Shown: piece after piece, positions 17,795-27,004 of the stretch
Layout: every line of letters starts with the position of its first letter
Numbering within the stretch: position 1 is the first letter of the stretch
Assembly: GCF_025353885.1 (NCBI RefSeq)
Contig: NZ_JANXNX010000110.1
Coordinates: forward strand, 1 to 53,976
Source of the DNA: Sphingomonas sp.
GTDB lineage: Bacteria; Pseudomonadota; Alphaproteobacteria; Sphingomonadales; Sphingomonadaceae
Length of the DNA stretch: 53,976 nucleotides
Direction of reading: 5' to 3'
Translations under genes and position numbers: made by a program
The notes under the pieces: generated by a model
Seen by the model: the letters and a program-made list of their open reading frames with translations, nothing else
Databases searched by the model: none
Told to the model about the DNA's origin: nothing

Positions 17795-17820
17795 CCGCAC
17801 CCCAAAGTCCAGATGTCGCG

Positions 17821-18447
17821 TTATTTTTGCAGGTCGAACGCCGCGTTGATCGTCAACGTCACCGTGTCGCCAACGACAGGAACGCCGTAGCCCAGCGAAA
17901 ACTCACTGCGTTTGATAGTCGTGGTCGCGCGGAAACCGATCGCCGTGCCCTTGGTCATCGGGTGCGTTCCGGCGCCGATGAAGGTCGCCGCCAACACGAC
18001 GGGCTTGGTCACGCCTTTCAGCGTCAGGTTGCCCTGGATGTTGGCGGTCTGGCCATTTACCTCGACCCGAGTCGACTTGAAAGTTGCGGTTGGAAATTTG
18101 GTCGCGTCGAAAAAGTCGGCGCTGAGCAGATGCTCATTCAGCTTGGCGTTCGTGGTCGTGATTCGGGCAATGGGAATCTCGATGTCGAGCACTGCCGCAC
18201 CAGGCTTTTTAGGGTCCAATTGCAACGTGCCGGTGGGATCGCCGAACGCGCCGTCGAACAGGCTGAACCCCATGTGGTTGAGCTGCCACAAAATCTGCGT
18301 GTGGGAAGGGTCGACCTTATAAGTCCCGGCAACGACGCGCAGCGGGTCCGGCGTTCCGGGAGCTGTGGTCGGCATTTGCGCGAAGACGGGCAGCGACCCG
18401 AGTGGCACGGAGAGGGCAAACAGAACAAGGGGAAGGGCGCGACGCAT
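17821..18447 (-). CDS. YceI family periplasmic protein
   Basis: 208 residues. A signal peptide (MRRALPLVLFALSVPLGSLPVFA) precedes a lipocalin-like YceI domain with TYKVDPSHTQILWQLNHMGF, FFDATKFPTATFKSTRVE, LTLKGVTKPVVLAATF and the terminal FSLGYGVPVVGDTVTLTINA. YceI proteins bind long isoprenoid lipids and are exported to the periplasm; in several species they respond to acid, base or osmotic stress. The gene stands alone between ilvC and leuA on the same strand. Its ribosome site is enclosed in a perfect 10-bp hairpin (see 18448-18477), so translation may be regulated. Confidence 0.92.
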   Translation of the reverse strand: MRRALPLVLFALSVPLGSLPVFAQMPTTAPGTPDPLRVVAGTYKVDPSHTQILWQLNHMGFSLFDGAFGDPTGTLQLDPKKPGAAVLDIEIPIARITTTNAKLNEHLLSADFFDATKFPTATFKSTRVEVNGQTANIQGNLTLKGVTKPVVLAATFIGAGTHPMTKGTAIGFRATTTIKRSEFSLGYGVPVVGDTVTLTINAAFDLQK

Positions 18448-18477
18448 GGGTGATGCTCCTGTTGGAAAGCATCACCC
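18448..18477 (-). promoter_or_regulatory. Hairpin enclosing the yceI ribosome binding site
   Basis: On the minus strand, GGGTGATGCT (18477-18468) and AGCATCACCC (18457-18448) are perfect 10-bp complements with a ten-base loop. The ribosome site AGGAG (18460-18456) is half in the loop and half in the stem, and the ATG follows the stem directly. When folded, it should limit ribosome access to yceI. It could respond to temperature, a protein or a small RNA. Confidence 0.65.
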
Positions 18478-18566
18478 TATCGTTTTCGCGCCGGAACGAA
18501 AGCCGCAGTGGCGCTAGTTCTTCTATCAACGAGTGAAGCAGCGACCCCAGCAATTTGTTTGCGATG

Positions 18567-20139
<1,573 letters not shown>

Positions 20140-20140
<1 letters not shown>

Positions 20141-21888
20141 CAGACCAGCGCCTTTGCTTCGTCGTCCATGACGCCGGTGACGCCTGCCGGGTCGAGGATC
20201 ATGTCGGTATGGGCGGCGCCCGAGGGGATCATTGGGAAGCAGTTGGTAAGTTTGGCGACACGGCAATCGACGATCACCGGGCCAGGTTGGTTGAGCATCT
20301 CGTTGATACCCGCATCGAGGTCTGTTGGAGATTCGATCCGGATGCCAGTCCAGCCATAAGCCTCTCCCAGTTTCACGAAGTCCGGCAGCGAATCGCTGTA
20401 GCTTTCGGAGTAGCGGCTTTCATAGGTCAGTTCCTGCCACTGGCGGACCATCCCCATGTATTCATTGTTTAAAATGAAGATCTTGACCGGCAGGCGATAC
20501 TGGGTCGCGGTCGCCAGTTCCTGGATATTCATCTGGATCGACGCCTCCCCCGCAATGTCGATCACCAGCGCGTTCGGATTGCCAATCTGGGCACCGATGG
20601 CGGCGGGCAGGCCATAGCCCATCGTGCCGAGGCCACCGCTGGTCAGCCATTTGTTCGGCAGTTCGAAATCGAAGTGCTGCGCCGCCCACATCTGGTGCTG
20701 GCCGACTTCGGTGGTGATGATCGGGTTACGTTTGTGCGTCGCCTCCCACAACGCGCGAACGGCGTGTTGTGGCATGATTTCGGACCTAGATTCGATGAAT
20801 CCGAGTGATTTCTTGGCACGCCACGCATCGATCTGCGACCACCATGCCGACAAGTCGGCTCTGACATATTGCCGTGCCTTCCAGACCTTCACCATATCCT
20901 CGATCGCACGACCGACATCGCCGACGATACCGAGGTCGACGCGGACGATCTTGTTGATCGAACTCCGGTCGATATCGATGTGGATTTTCTTTGAATTCGG
21001 CGAAAACGCGTCGAGCCGTCCAGTCACGCGATCGTCGAACCGCGCACCGAGGCAGATGATCAGGTCCGCACCGTGCATCGCCATATTGGCTTCATAGGTG
21101 CCGTGCATCCCGAGCATCCCGAGCCACGCGTCGCCACTGGCAGGATAAGCACCAAGGCCCATCAGCGTCGAGGTCACGGGCGCACCGGTCAGCCGCTGCA
21201 ATTCACGCAGCATCGTGCTGGCGGCAGGCCCTGCATTGATGATGCCACCGCCGGTATAAAAGATTGGGCGTTCGGCGGCCGCAATCATGTCGACTGCGGA
21301 TTCGATCAGTTTCGGGTCGGCTTTCACCTGAGGTCGGTAGGTTTTGTGCTGGATCGCACCCGGCCTGACATAACGTGCGGTCGCGACCTGGACGTCCTTG
21401 GGAATGTCGATCACGACGGGACCGGGTCGCCCCGAGGTCGCGATATAAAATGCCTCGTGGACGATATCGCCGAGCTTGGCCGGGTCCTTCACGAGATAAT
21501 TATGCTTGGTGCAATGCCGCGTGATACCGACGGTATCGGCCTCCTGAAAGGCATCGGTGCCGATCAGCGTGGTCGGAACCTGGCCGGTGATAACGACCAT
21601 CGGGATCGAATCCATCAGCGCGTCGGTAATGCCCGTGATCGCATTGGTCGCTCCGGGGCCAGAGGTGACCAGGACGACCCCGGGCTTTCCGGTCGACCGC
21701 GCATAACCCTCTGCAGCATGGGTCGCGGCCTGTTCGTGGCGGACAAGAATGTGACGGATGCGCTTTTGTTTGAACAGCGCATCGTAGATCGGAAGGACCG
21801 CCCCGCCGGGATATCCGAACACGACTTCCACGCCGAGATCGACAAGCGCCTCGATCAGGATTTCGGCTCCGGGTAATTCGGCTGGCAT
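20140..21888 (-). CDS. ilvI: Acetolactate synthase large (catalytic) subunit
   Basis: 582 residues, thiamine-diphosphate enzyme that makes acetolactate from pyruvate. Visible: the catalytic Glu region (LVRHEQAATHAAEGYARSTG), GVVLVTSGPGATNAITGI, the central FAD-binding domain (FDDRVTGRLDAFSPN) and the cofactor loop VIDIAGEASIQMNIQELATA followed by ILNNEYMGMV. The loop has GEA where the canonical motif is GDG; related alphaproteobacterial enzymes tolerate variation here. AGGAG seven bases ahead supports ATG 21888. The frame is open 20 codons further upstream through a run of five Leu codons (21934-21948). The symbol ilvB is also used. Confidence 0.95.
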
Positions 21889-21933
21889 GAAAACTCTCCT
21901 GTTGCGTTGCGGTATGTTTGGCAAGCTGGGTGC

Positions 21934-21948
21934 GAGTAGTAGTAACAA
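21934..21948 (-). promoter_or_regulatory. Run of five Leu codons just upstream of ilvI
   Basis: Directly after the miaA stop, the minus strand reads TTG-TTA-CTA-CTA-CTC in frame with ilvI and without a stop before its ATG at 21888. TTA and CTA are rare in this GC-rich gene set. It could be a Leu-sensing leader or chance; the first TTG could itself start translation. Confidence 0.35.
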
Positions 21949-21949
21949 A

Positions 21950-22888
21950 CTATGCTGTCAACACGCGTTTAAGCAATATTCTTGCCATATTTGCCACGTT
22001 TTTAGCATTTAGCGATTCCGTTAGCACTGGCCATGCTGGTGCGGACTGCCGGGCGAACCAGGTGAACTGGCGTTTGGCATATTGTCCAGTTGCCCGCTTC
22101 CCCGCCGCCTTGACGTCGTCTTCGCTGGTCTCACCACGCTGGAACGCCGCGATCTCGGGGACCCCGATCGCGCGCATGACCGGCAGGGAGACGTCGAGAT
22201 TGCGCGCGACCAGATCGGCCACTTCCCCCTGTCCCTCGGCAAACATCGTCTCGAACCGCGCATCGCAGCGCTCGTTCAGCCAGTCACGCGGCGGCAGCAG
22301 GATCAGCGGTTCGAGCCTGACACTGGCCGCAATGCCGCCCTGCCGTTCCCGCTGCCAATAACCCAGTGGCTTGCCGGTCGATCGGATCACTTCGAGCGCA
22401 CGGGCGGTGCGGTTCGTGTCGGCGGGCGCGATCCGGGCCGCGGCCTCGGCGTCCTCGCGGGCCAGTGCATCGCGCGACTCCGCCACCGACATGGCGCGCA
22501 CCGCCGCGCGGAGTTCGGGGTCGATGTCGGGGATGGGAGCGATGCCGTCGAGCAGCGTACGGATATACAGGCCGGTCCCGCCGACCAGAATGGGCAGGAG
22601 GTTGCTGGCCCGCGCCTCGGCTATGGCTGCGGTTGCATCACGCGCCCAGCGCGCGGCGGAACAGGCTTCGGCCCCGTCGATATACCCGAATAGCCGATGC
22701 GGCGCGCGCGCCTCCTCGGCGAGCGACGGGCGCGCGGTAATGACCCTCAGGTCGCGATAGACCTGCATGGAATCGGCGTTGACGATGACCGATGGGATCA
22801 GTTCGGCCAGCGCCAGCGCCAAAGCTGACTTGCCGCTGGCTGTCGGCCCTGCGATGAGCGCCAGCGGTGGGAGATACTCTATGTTCAT
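21950..22888 (-). CDS. miaA: tRNA dimethylallyltransferase MiaA
   Basis: 312 residues. The P-loop is at the N-terminus (ALIAGPTASGKSALALALAE), followed by IVNADSMQVYRDLRVITARP, the tRNA-contact HRLFGYID, PILVGGTGLYIRTLLDGIAP and the C-terminal RQFTWFARQ. It adds dimethylallyl groups to A37 of tRNAs that read UNN codons. The start ATG at 22888 lies eight bases inside the divergent serB gene, so the two genes overlap at their 5' ends; no strong ribosome site precedes it. The longer open frame upstream is antisense to serB and is rejected. Confidence 0.95.
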   Translation of the reverse strand: MNIEYLPPLALIAGPTASGKSALALALAELIPSVIVNADSMQVYRDLRVITARPSLAEEARAPHRLFGYIDGAEACSAARWARDATAAIAEARASNLLPILVGGTGLYIRTLLDGIAPIPDIDPELRAAVRAMSVAESRDALAREDAEAAARIAPADTNRTARALEVIRSTGKPLGYWQRERQGGIAASVRLEPLILLPPRDWLNERCDARFETMFAEGQGEVADLVARNLDVSLPVMRAIGVPEIAAFQRGETSEDDVKAAGKRATGQYAKRQFTWFARQSAPAWPVLTESLNAKNVANMARILLKRVLTA

Positions 22889-23765
22889 TGCGACGCTCGT
22901 AGCACCGGATGGTTTGAAAGCAGGCGACATTTCTATGGCCGCGGATGCGGTGCGGGGCAGGGCGGGTCCGGTTGTCGATGGCGTCGCGTGCGATGTGCGG
23001 TTCGACGAAGACCCAACGGGCGCGAGGACGGCGTTGCAAGACGCGCTGCCGACGATCGACATCATCGTCCAGATTGCGGCCGACCGCCGCCGGTCGCTGA
23101 TCGTCGCCGATATGGATTCGACCATGATAACCGTCGAGTGCATCGACGAACTGGCGGACTATGTCGGCCTGAAAACCGAAGTCGCCGAAGTGACCGAACG
23201 CGCCATGCGCGGCGAGATCGACTTTGCCGGGGCGCTGCGTGATCGGGTCGCGCTGCTGGCGGGGATGCCCGAGACGACCGTCGCCGAATGCCTGCGCGAA
23301 CGGGTCAGGATCATGGGCGGAGCACAGGCGCTGATCGGCACTGTGCGCGCCCATGGGGGCTATGCGCTGCTGGTGTCGGGCGGCTTCACCCATTTTACCG
23401 GGCCGGTGGCGAGCGAAATCGGCTTTGACAGGGCCGTTGCGAACCGGCTGGTGGTCCGCGATGGGGTGCTGACTGGAGTTACCGAACTGCCGATTGTCGA
23501 TGCCGACACCAAGCGGGTAGCCTTGCTGACCGAAATCGCTTCGCAGGGATTGTCGCTATCGAAAAGCCTGGCGGTCGGGGACGGGGCCAATGATATTCCG
23601 ATGATCCAGGCGGCGGGGCTGGGGGTTGCCTACCATGCCAAGCCGAAGACCGAGGCGGCGGCGGACGCCCGGGTGAAGTTCGGGGATCTGTCTGTCATCC
23701 TGTACGCGATGGGCTTTTCCAAGCCTTCCGCCTCAGATGAGTGCTGGAAGATTGCAGGAGTTTAA
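22881..23765 (+). CDS. serB: Phosphoserine phosphatase SerB
   Basis: 294 residues. After a short N-terminal domain comes a HAD phosphatase core: nucleophile motif LIVADMDSTMITVECIDELA (DMDST with the two Asp), motif II in LVSGGFTHFTGPVA, and motif III/IV in LAVGDGANDIPMIQAAGLGV. It dephosphorylates 3-phosphoserine in the last step of serine synthesis. GGGAG six bases ahead supports ATG 22881 (MFIATLVAPDG). The gene diverges from miaA with an 8-base 5' overlap. An earlier open frame on this strand is antisense to miaA. Confidence 0.95.
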   Translation: MFIATLVAPDGLKAGDISMAADAVRGRAGPVVDGVACDVRFDEDPTGARTALQDALPTIDIIVQIAADRRRSLIVADMDSTMITVECIDELADYVGLKTEVAEVTERAMRGEIDFAGALRDRVALLAGMPETTVAECLRERVRIMGGAQALIGTVRAHGGYALLVSGGFTHFTGPVASEIGFDRAVANRLVVRDGVLTGVTELPIVDADTKRVALLTEIASQGLSLSKSLAVGDGANDIPMIQAAGLGVAYHAKPKTEAAADARVKFGDLSVILYAMGFSKPSASDECWKIAGV

Positions 23766-23803
23766 CTTGTGACCGGTGCCCGCCCCGTCTAGGCGACGCT
23801 GCG

Positions 23804-24565
23804 ATGCGTTGGGCGTTCTATCAACCGTCGTCGGGCTGGCGACACAAGTCGCTGAGCCATCGTGCTGTGGCGTTGATACTGGCCATCGTCATCGAAGCGT
23901 TGCTGTTGCTGGCGCTGCTCCAGATCGGCCCTGTGTTTACGAAGAAGCCGGTCGAACCGGCGTTGATGACGACGTTCGAAATGCTGCCCGCAACCGTTGC
24001 CAGGACGGTGACCAAGGTCGAGAAGTCGGGAGGCGCTCCGCCTGCGAAGGCGCCGACCCCGCGCACTGCTCCCGTAGTGGCCCCGGTGGTTCCGAAATCG
24101 CAGATGGTTATTCTCAGCAGCAAGGATTTTGCCGCGTCGGACATTTCCAAACTGGCCCGGCAAGGCGGTAACGGCGAGAGTGGCACGGGCAAGGGTTCGG
24201 GATCGGCAATGGGGCCGGGTGAAGGGCCCGGCGGCGAACCGATGTATAATGCCGAATGGTATGTGAAGCCCCCGCGTGGCGCGCTGGCGTTATATCTGCC
24301 GAACGGTGCGCCACCGAATAGCTGGGGCATGGTCGCCTGCAAGACGATCCCCAACTATGGCGTCGAGAATTGCCAGCAACTGGGCGAATCGCCGGTGGGA
24401 TCGGGCATTGCCCGCGCGCTGCGACAGGCGGCCTGGCAATTCAAGGTGCGCCCGCCGCGCATCGGCGGTCGCGCCCTGATGGGCGTGTGGGTGCGGATCA
24501 GGTTCGACTTCACGCAGGAGCCCAAGGATTCGGAAGATCGTGCCGGTTCGGAAGGTGGTGGCTGA
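23804..24565 (+). CDS. Membrane-anchored TonB-like protein of unknown function
   Basis: 253 residues: a short cytoplasmic tail (MRWAFYQPSSGWRHKSLSHR), one membrane segment (AVALILAIVIEALLLLALLQIG), a Pro/Ala-rich spacer (PPAKAPTPRTAPVVAPVVPK), a Gly-rich stretch (about 125-150) and a folded C-terminal domain with YNAEWYVKPPRGALALYLPN, two Cys (CKTIPNYGVENC) and a last strand LMGVWVRIRFDFTQE. The layout is like TonB-type energy-transducing or anchor proteins, but I cannot assign it to a named family. It lies after serB on the same strand and converges on the Sel1/SPOR gene. Confidence 0.75.
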   Translation: MRWAFYQPSSGWRHKSLSHRAVALILAIVIEALLLLALLQIGPVFTKKPVEPALMTTFEMLPATVARTVTKVEKSGGAPPAKAPTPRTAPVVAPVVPKSQMVILSSKDFAASDISKLARQGGNGESGTGKGSGSAMGPGEGPGGEPMYNAEWYVKPPRGALALYLPNGAPPNSWGMVACKTIPNYGVENCQQLGESPVGSGIARALRQAAWQFKVRPPRIGGRALMGVWVRIRFDFTQEPKDSEDRAGSEGGG

Positions 24566-24578
24566 CGCTGGCTGCTAG

Positions 24579-25550
24579 CTAGGGGGCAGGCACGACCGGG
24601 GTGCAGGGTTGTTTGGCACGACGCAGGGCCGCGCACAACTGGTCGGCGGCGGCGCGAGACACCAGCGGCCCGGCCTGGAGACGGGTCAGCGGTCCGGCCT
24701 TGACCGCAAATGCGCGATATGGCGTCAATGCAGGGATGCGCGACCGCAGGCTGGGCCATAAGGCGCGCACGGTCGCGGCGTCGGCGAACGCGCCAAGCTG
24801 GACCCGCCAGTTGCCGCCGGATGCCGGGGCGGGGGGAGGCGCTGTCGGCTTTGTTGGAATGGCCTTGGGCGGGGCAGGTTTGGCAGCGATTGTTTTCGGC
24901 GTGTTGGGCACTGGCATTGTGCTTTTCGGTGCCTCAACTGGTGCGGGTTCGGCAACCAGCGGCTTTGGCAAATTGGTTTGCTTGGCATGATCGTCGAACG
25001 CGCGCGCCAAGGCCAGGCCGCGCGTGCGCTGGTCGAGCGGAATGAACCGGTCCATCTGGCCAAGACTTGTGCGCGCCGCCGGGATCCCTGCCGCCGACGC
25101 CCGCGTCATCATGGCATAGGCGCGCGGCCAGTCCTTGGCGATCATGTCGCCGTTGAACAACGCCGTCCCGACGATATATTGGGCGCGGGGGTTTCCGCGA
25201 CCGGCGGCATCCTCCAGATAAGGCAGTGCCTCGGCCCGCTTGCCGGTCTGGAACAGGACCAGGCCATAGCTGTCCTTGCCGTCCTCGCTGCCCTGTTGCG
25301 CGGCGCGGCGGAACCAGTCCTGGGCCAGTTTCAGGTCGACCGGCACGCCGCGACCCAGTTGGTAGGCCTGCCCCATATGAAGCTGTGCCTCCGGATCGCC
25401 GGCAATCGCCAGCGGTCGCCACTGTGCCACCGCAGCCGGATAATCGCCGCGCTGCCAGGCAGTGTCACCAGTCTTCAGATCGGCAAAGGCCGGGAAAACG
25501 GTCAGCGCGGCAACGGCGGCACCCAGCACAAGCAACGGAACAAACTTCAT
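24579..25550 (-). CDS. Exported Sel1-repeat + SPOR domain protein
   Basis: 323 residues. A signal peptide (MKFVPLLVLGAAVAALTVFPAFA) is followed by several Sel1/TPR-like repeats (GDPEAQLHMGQAYQLGRGVP, RGNPRAQYIVGTALFNGDMI), a Pro/Lys/Ala-rich linker (about 200-245), and a C-terminal SPOR domain (GGNWRVQLGAFADAATVRAL ... GPLTRLQAGPLVSRAAADQL). SPOR domains bind denuded glycan strands at division sites, so a periplasmic cell-wall role is likely. AAGGGTCG precedes ATG 25550; the longer open frame is rejected. It diverges from the parA operon, which ends in another SPOR protein. Confidence 0.85.
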   Translation of the reverse strand: MKFVPLLVLGAAVAALTVFPAFADLKTGDTAWQRGDYPAAVAQWRPLAIAGDPEAQLHMGQAYQLGRGVPVDLKLAQDWFRRAAQQGSEDGKDSYGLVLFQTGKRAEALPYLEDAAGRGNPRAQYIVGTALFNGDMIAKDWPRAYAMMTRASAAGIPAARTSLGQMDRFIPLDQRTRGLALARAFDDHAKQTNLPKPLVAEPAPVEAPKSTMPVPNTPKTIAAKPAPPKAIPTKPTAPPPAPASGGNWRVQLGAFADAATVRALWPSLRSRIPALTPYRAFAVKAGPLTRLQAGPLVSRAAADQLCAALRRAKQPCTPVVPAP

Positions 25551-25594
25551 CGACGACCCTTCGACTTGAAGCGTAACCTGTACGCGCGGGACAC

Positions 25595-25609
25595 TTAACA
25601 TCAGCTTAG
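25595..25609. promoter_or_regulatory. CtrA-like site 1 (one mismatch)
   Basis: TTAA-CATCAGC-TTAG fits TTAA-N7-TTAA with one mismatch. It lies in the 170-base region between the divergent Sel1/SPOR and parA genes. Inference from motif only. Confidence 0.4.
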
Positions 25610-25654
25610 CGATATCTGGGTGCGTTCAAGCTAATCCCAATCAATCTTTCGGCG

Positions 25655-25669
25655 TTAACCCTATCTTAT
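25655..25669. promoter_or_regulatory. CtrA-like site 2 (one mismatch)
   Basis: TTAA-CCCTATC-TTAT fits TTAA-N7-TTAA with one mismatch; the first half, TTAACC, matches the longer CtrA consensus. It lies 52 bases ahead of the parA start in the same divergent region. Confidence 0.42.
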
Positions 25670-25720
25670 TCGTCTGCATGCCATTTGCCGTTCGGGACAC
25701 AGTTAATCCAAGGACGTTAG

Positions 25721-26440
25721 ATGCGGATATTGGCTTTGGCATCGCAAAAAGGCGGATCGGGTAAAACAACCCTGTCCGGTCATCTTGCAGTGCAGGCGCA
25801 ACTGGCGGGGGCCGGACCTGTCGTGCTGATCGACATCGATCCGCAGGGGTCGTTGGCCGATTGGTGGAACGAGCGCGAGGCGGAATTGCCCGCGTTTGCA
25901 CAGACGACCGTCGCACGCCTTGCCGCCGACCTGGAAATGCTGCGCCAGCAAGGGTTTCGCCTGGCGGTCATCGACACGCCACCGGCCATCACGATGGCGA
26001 TCCAGAGCGTGATCGCTGTCGCCGAACTCATCATCATCCCGACCCGCCCGTCGCCGCACGATCTGCGCGCGGTCGGCGCGACGGTCGACCTGTGCGACCG
26101 GGCAGGCAAGCCGCTGCTGTTCGTCGTCAACGGCGCAACGCCCAAGGCAAAGATCACCTACGAAGCCGCCGTCGCCCTGTCGCAGCACGGCACCGTGGCC
26201 CCGGTAACGCTGCATCACCGGGTCGATTTCGCCGCCTCGATGATCGACGGGCGGACCGTCATGGAGGTCGATCCCAAGAGCCGTTCTGCAGGCGAAGTCC
26301 GCGACCTGTGGACCTATGTTTCGGATCGCCTGGAAAAGAATTTCCGCCGCACTGTATTCAGCGCGCCCGGCATGACCGCGCAGGCCGCCACCGCTCCGCG
26401 CGCAACAGGCGGCTTCGGCCGCCGCGTCGTGGGTCAGTGA
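25721..26440 (+). CDS. Orphan ParA-family ATPase
   Basis: 239 residues with a deviant Walker A (ASQKGGSGKTTLSGHLA), VLIDIDPQGSLADWW and Walker B (LAVIDTPPAITMAIQ). It belongs to the small ParA group without an N-terminal DNA-binding domain; such ATPases position plasmids, chemoreceptor clusters or other cargo, or act as cell-pole or division timers. No parB or parS-like repeat is near, so chromosome segregation is unlikely. The next gene, eight bases downstream, encodes a ribbon-helix-helix protein that could be its partner, and the third encodes a SPOR lipoprotein. The C-terminus is a Gly/Ala/Arg-rich tail (about 215-239). Confidence 0.88.
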   Translation: MRILALASQKGGSGKTTLSGHLAVQAQLAGAGPVVLIDIDPQGSLADWWNEREAELPAFAQTTVARLAADLEMLRQQGFRLAVIDTPPAITMAIQSVIAVAELIIIPTRPSPHDLRAVGATVDLCDRAGKPLLFVVNGATPKAKITYEAAVALSQHGTVAPVTLHHRVDFAASMIDGRTVMEVDPKSRSAGEVRDLWTYVSDRLEKNFRRTVFSAPGMTAQAATAPRATGGFGRRVVGQ

Positions 26441-26448
26441 GTGCCGCA

Positions 26449-26994
26449 ATGATGAACGAACCCAAACCATTCGCGTCGCTTTCCTCGACGCTGCTCGCGC
26501 GCAAGGGCCACGCCAAGCCCGCGATGCGGCCGCAGGGTTTTGCCGGTTTCGGCATGACACCGGCACCATCGCAGGACGATCTCGGCTGGAACGACATGGG
26601 CCATGATCTGAAGCCCGAACCGCAGGTCGAACCCGTGGCAGCGCCAGCCAGTGCCAACCCCGTCAGCGCCGACATCGTACCGATCGTGGCCGAAGCGCCG
26701 GTCGATGAAACCGCAATGGTAGAAACGCCCGCAGTCATCCGCCAGCAGGAGGAACTGGTCCGCGAACTGACACCGGTCGCGCTGGAGGCCGTACGCAAGA
26801 TCCGCGCAGCGCCCGGTTCGAAGGGCAAGGCTGCGTTCACGCTGCGGCTTGATCCCGACCGTCATCTCAAATTGCGCCTGATCTGCGCTGTCAGTCATCG
26901 TTCGGCTCAGCACATCGTGGTCGAGGCGCTCGATGCCTATCTGAATTCAAATCCCGCCATTGCCGCATTGGCAACGGCCAAGGCTCCGCGCTGA
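26449..26994 (+). CDS. Protein with C-terminal ribbon-helix-helix domain, probable ParA partner
   Basis: 181 residues. The first 110 are Pro/Ala/Glu-rich and probably unstructured, starting MMNEPKPFASLSSTLLARKG. The C-terminal 45 residues (KAAFTLRLDPDRHLKLRLIC followed by AVSHRSAQHIVVEALDAYLN) fit a ribbon-helix-helix fold: one strand and two helices, as in MetJ/Arc-type DNA-binding proteins. RHH partners are common for small ParA ATPases. The basic N-terminal segment could be an ATPase-stimulating region. I do not know a named family for the full protein. It lies 8 bases after parA and 10 before the lipoprotein gene. Confidence 0.75.
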   Translation: MMNEPKPFASLSSTLLARKGHAKPAMRPQGFAGFGMTPAPSQDDLGWNDMGHDLKPEPQVEPVAAPASANPVSADIVPIVAEAPVDETAMVETPAVIRQQEELVRELTPVALEAVRKIRAAPGSKGKAAFTLRLDPDRHLKLRLICAVSHRSAQHIVVEALDAYLNSNPAIAALATAKAPR

Positions 26995-27004
26995 AGGATA
27001 TCCC

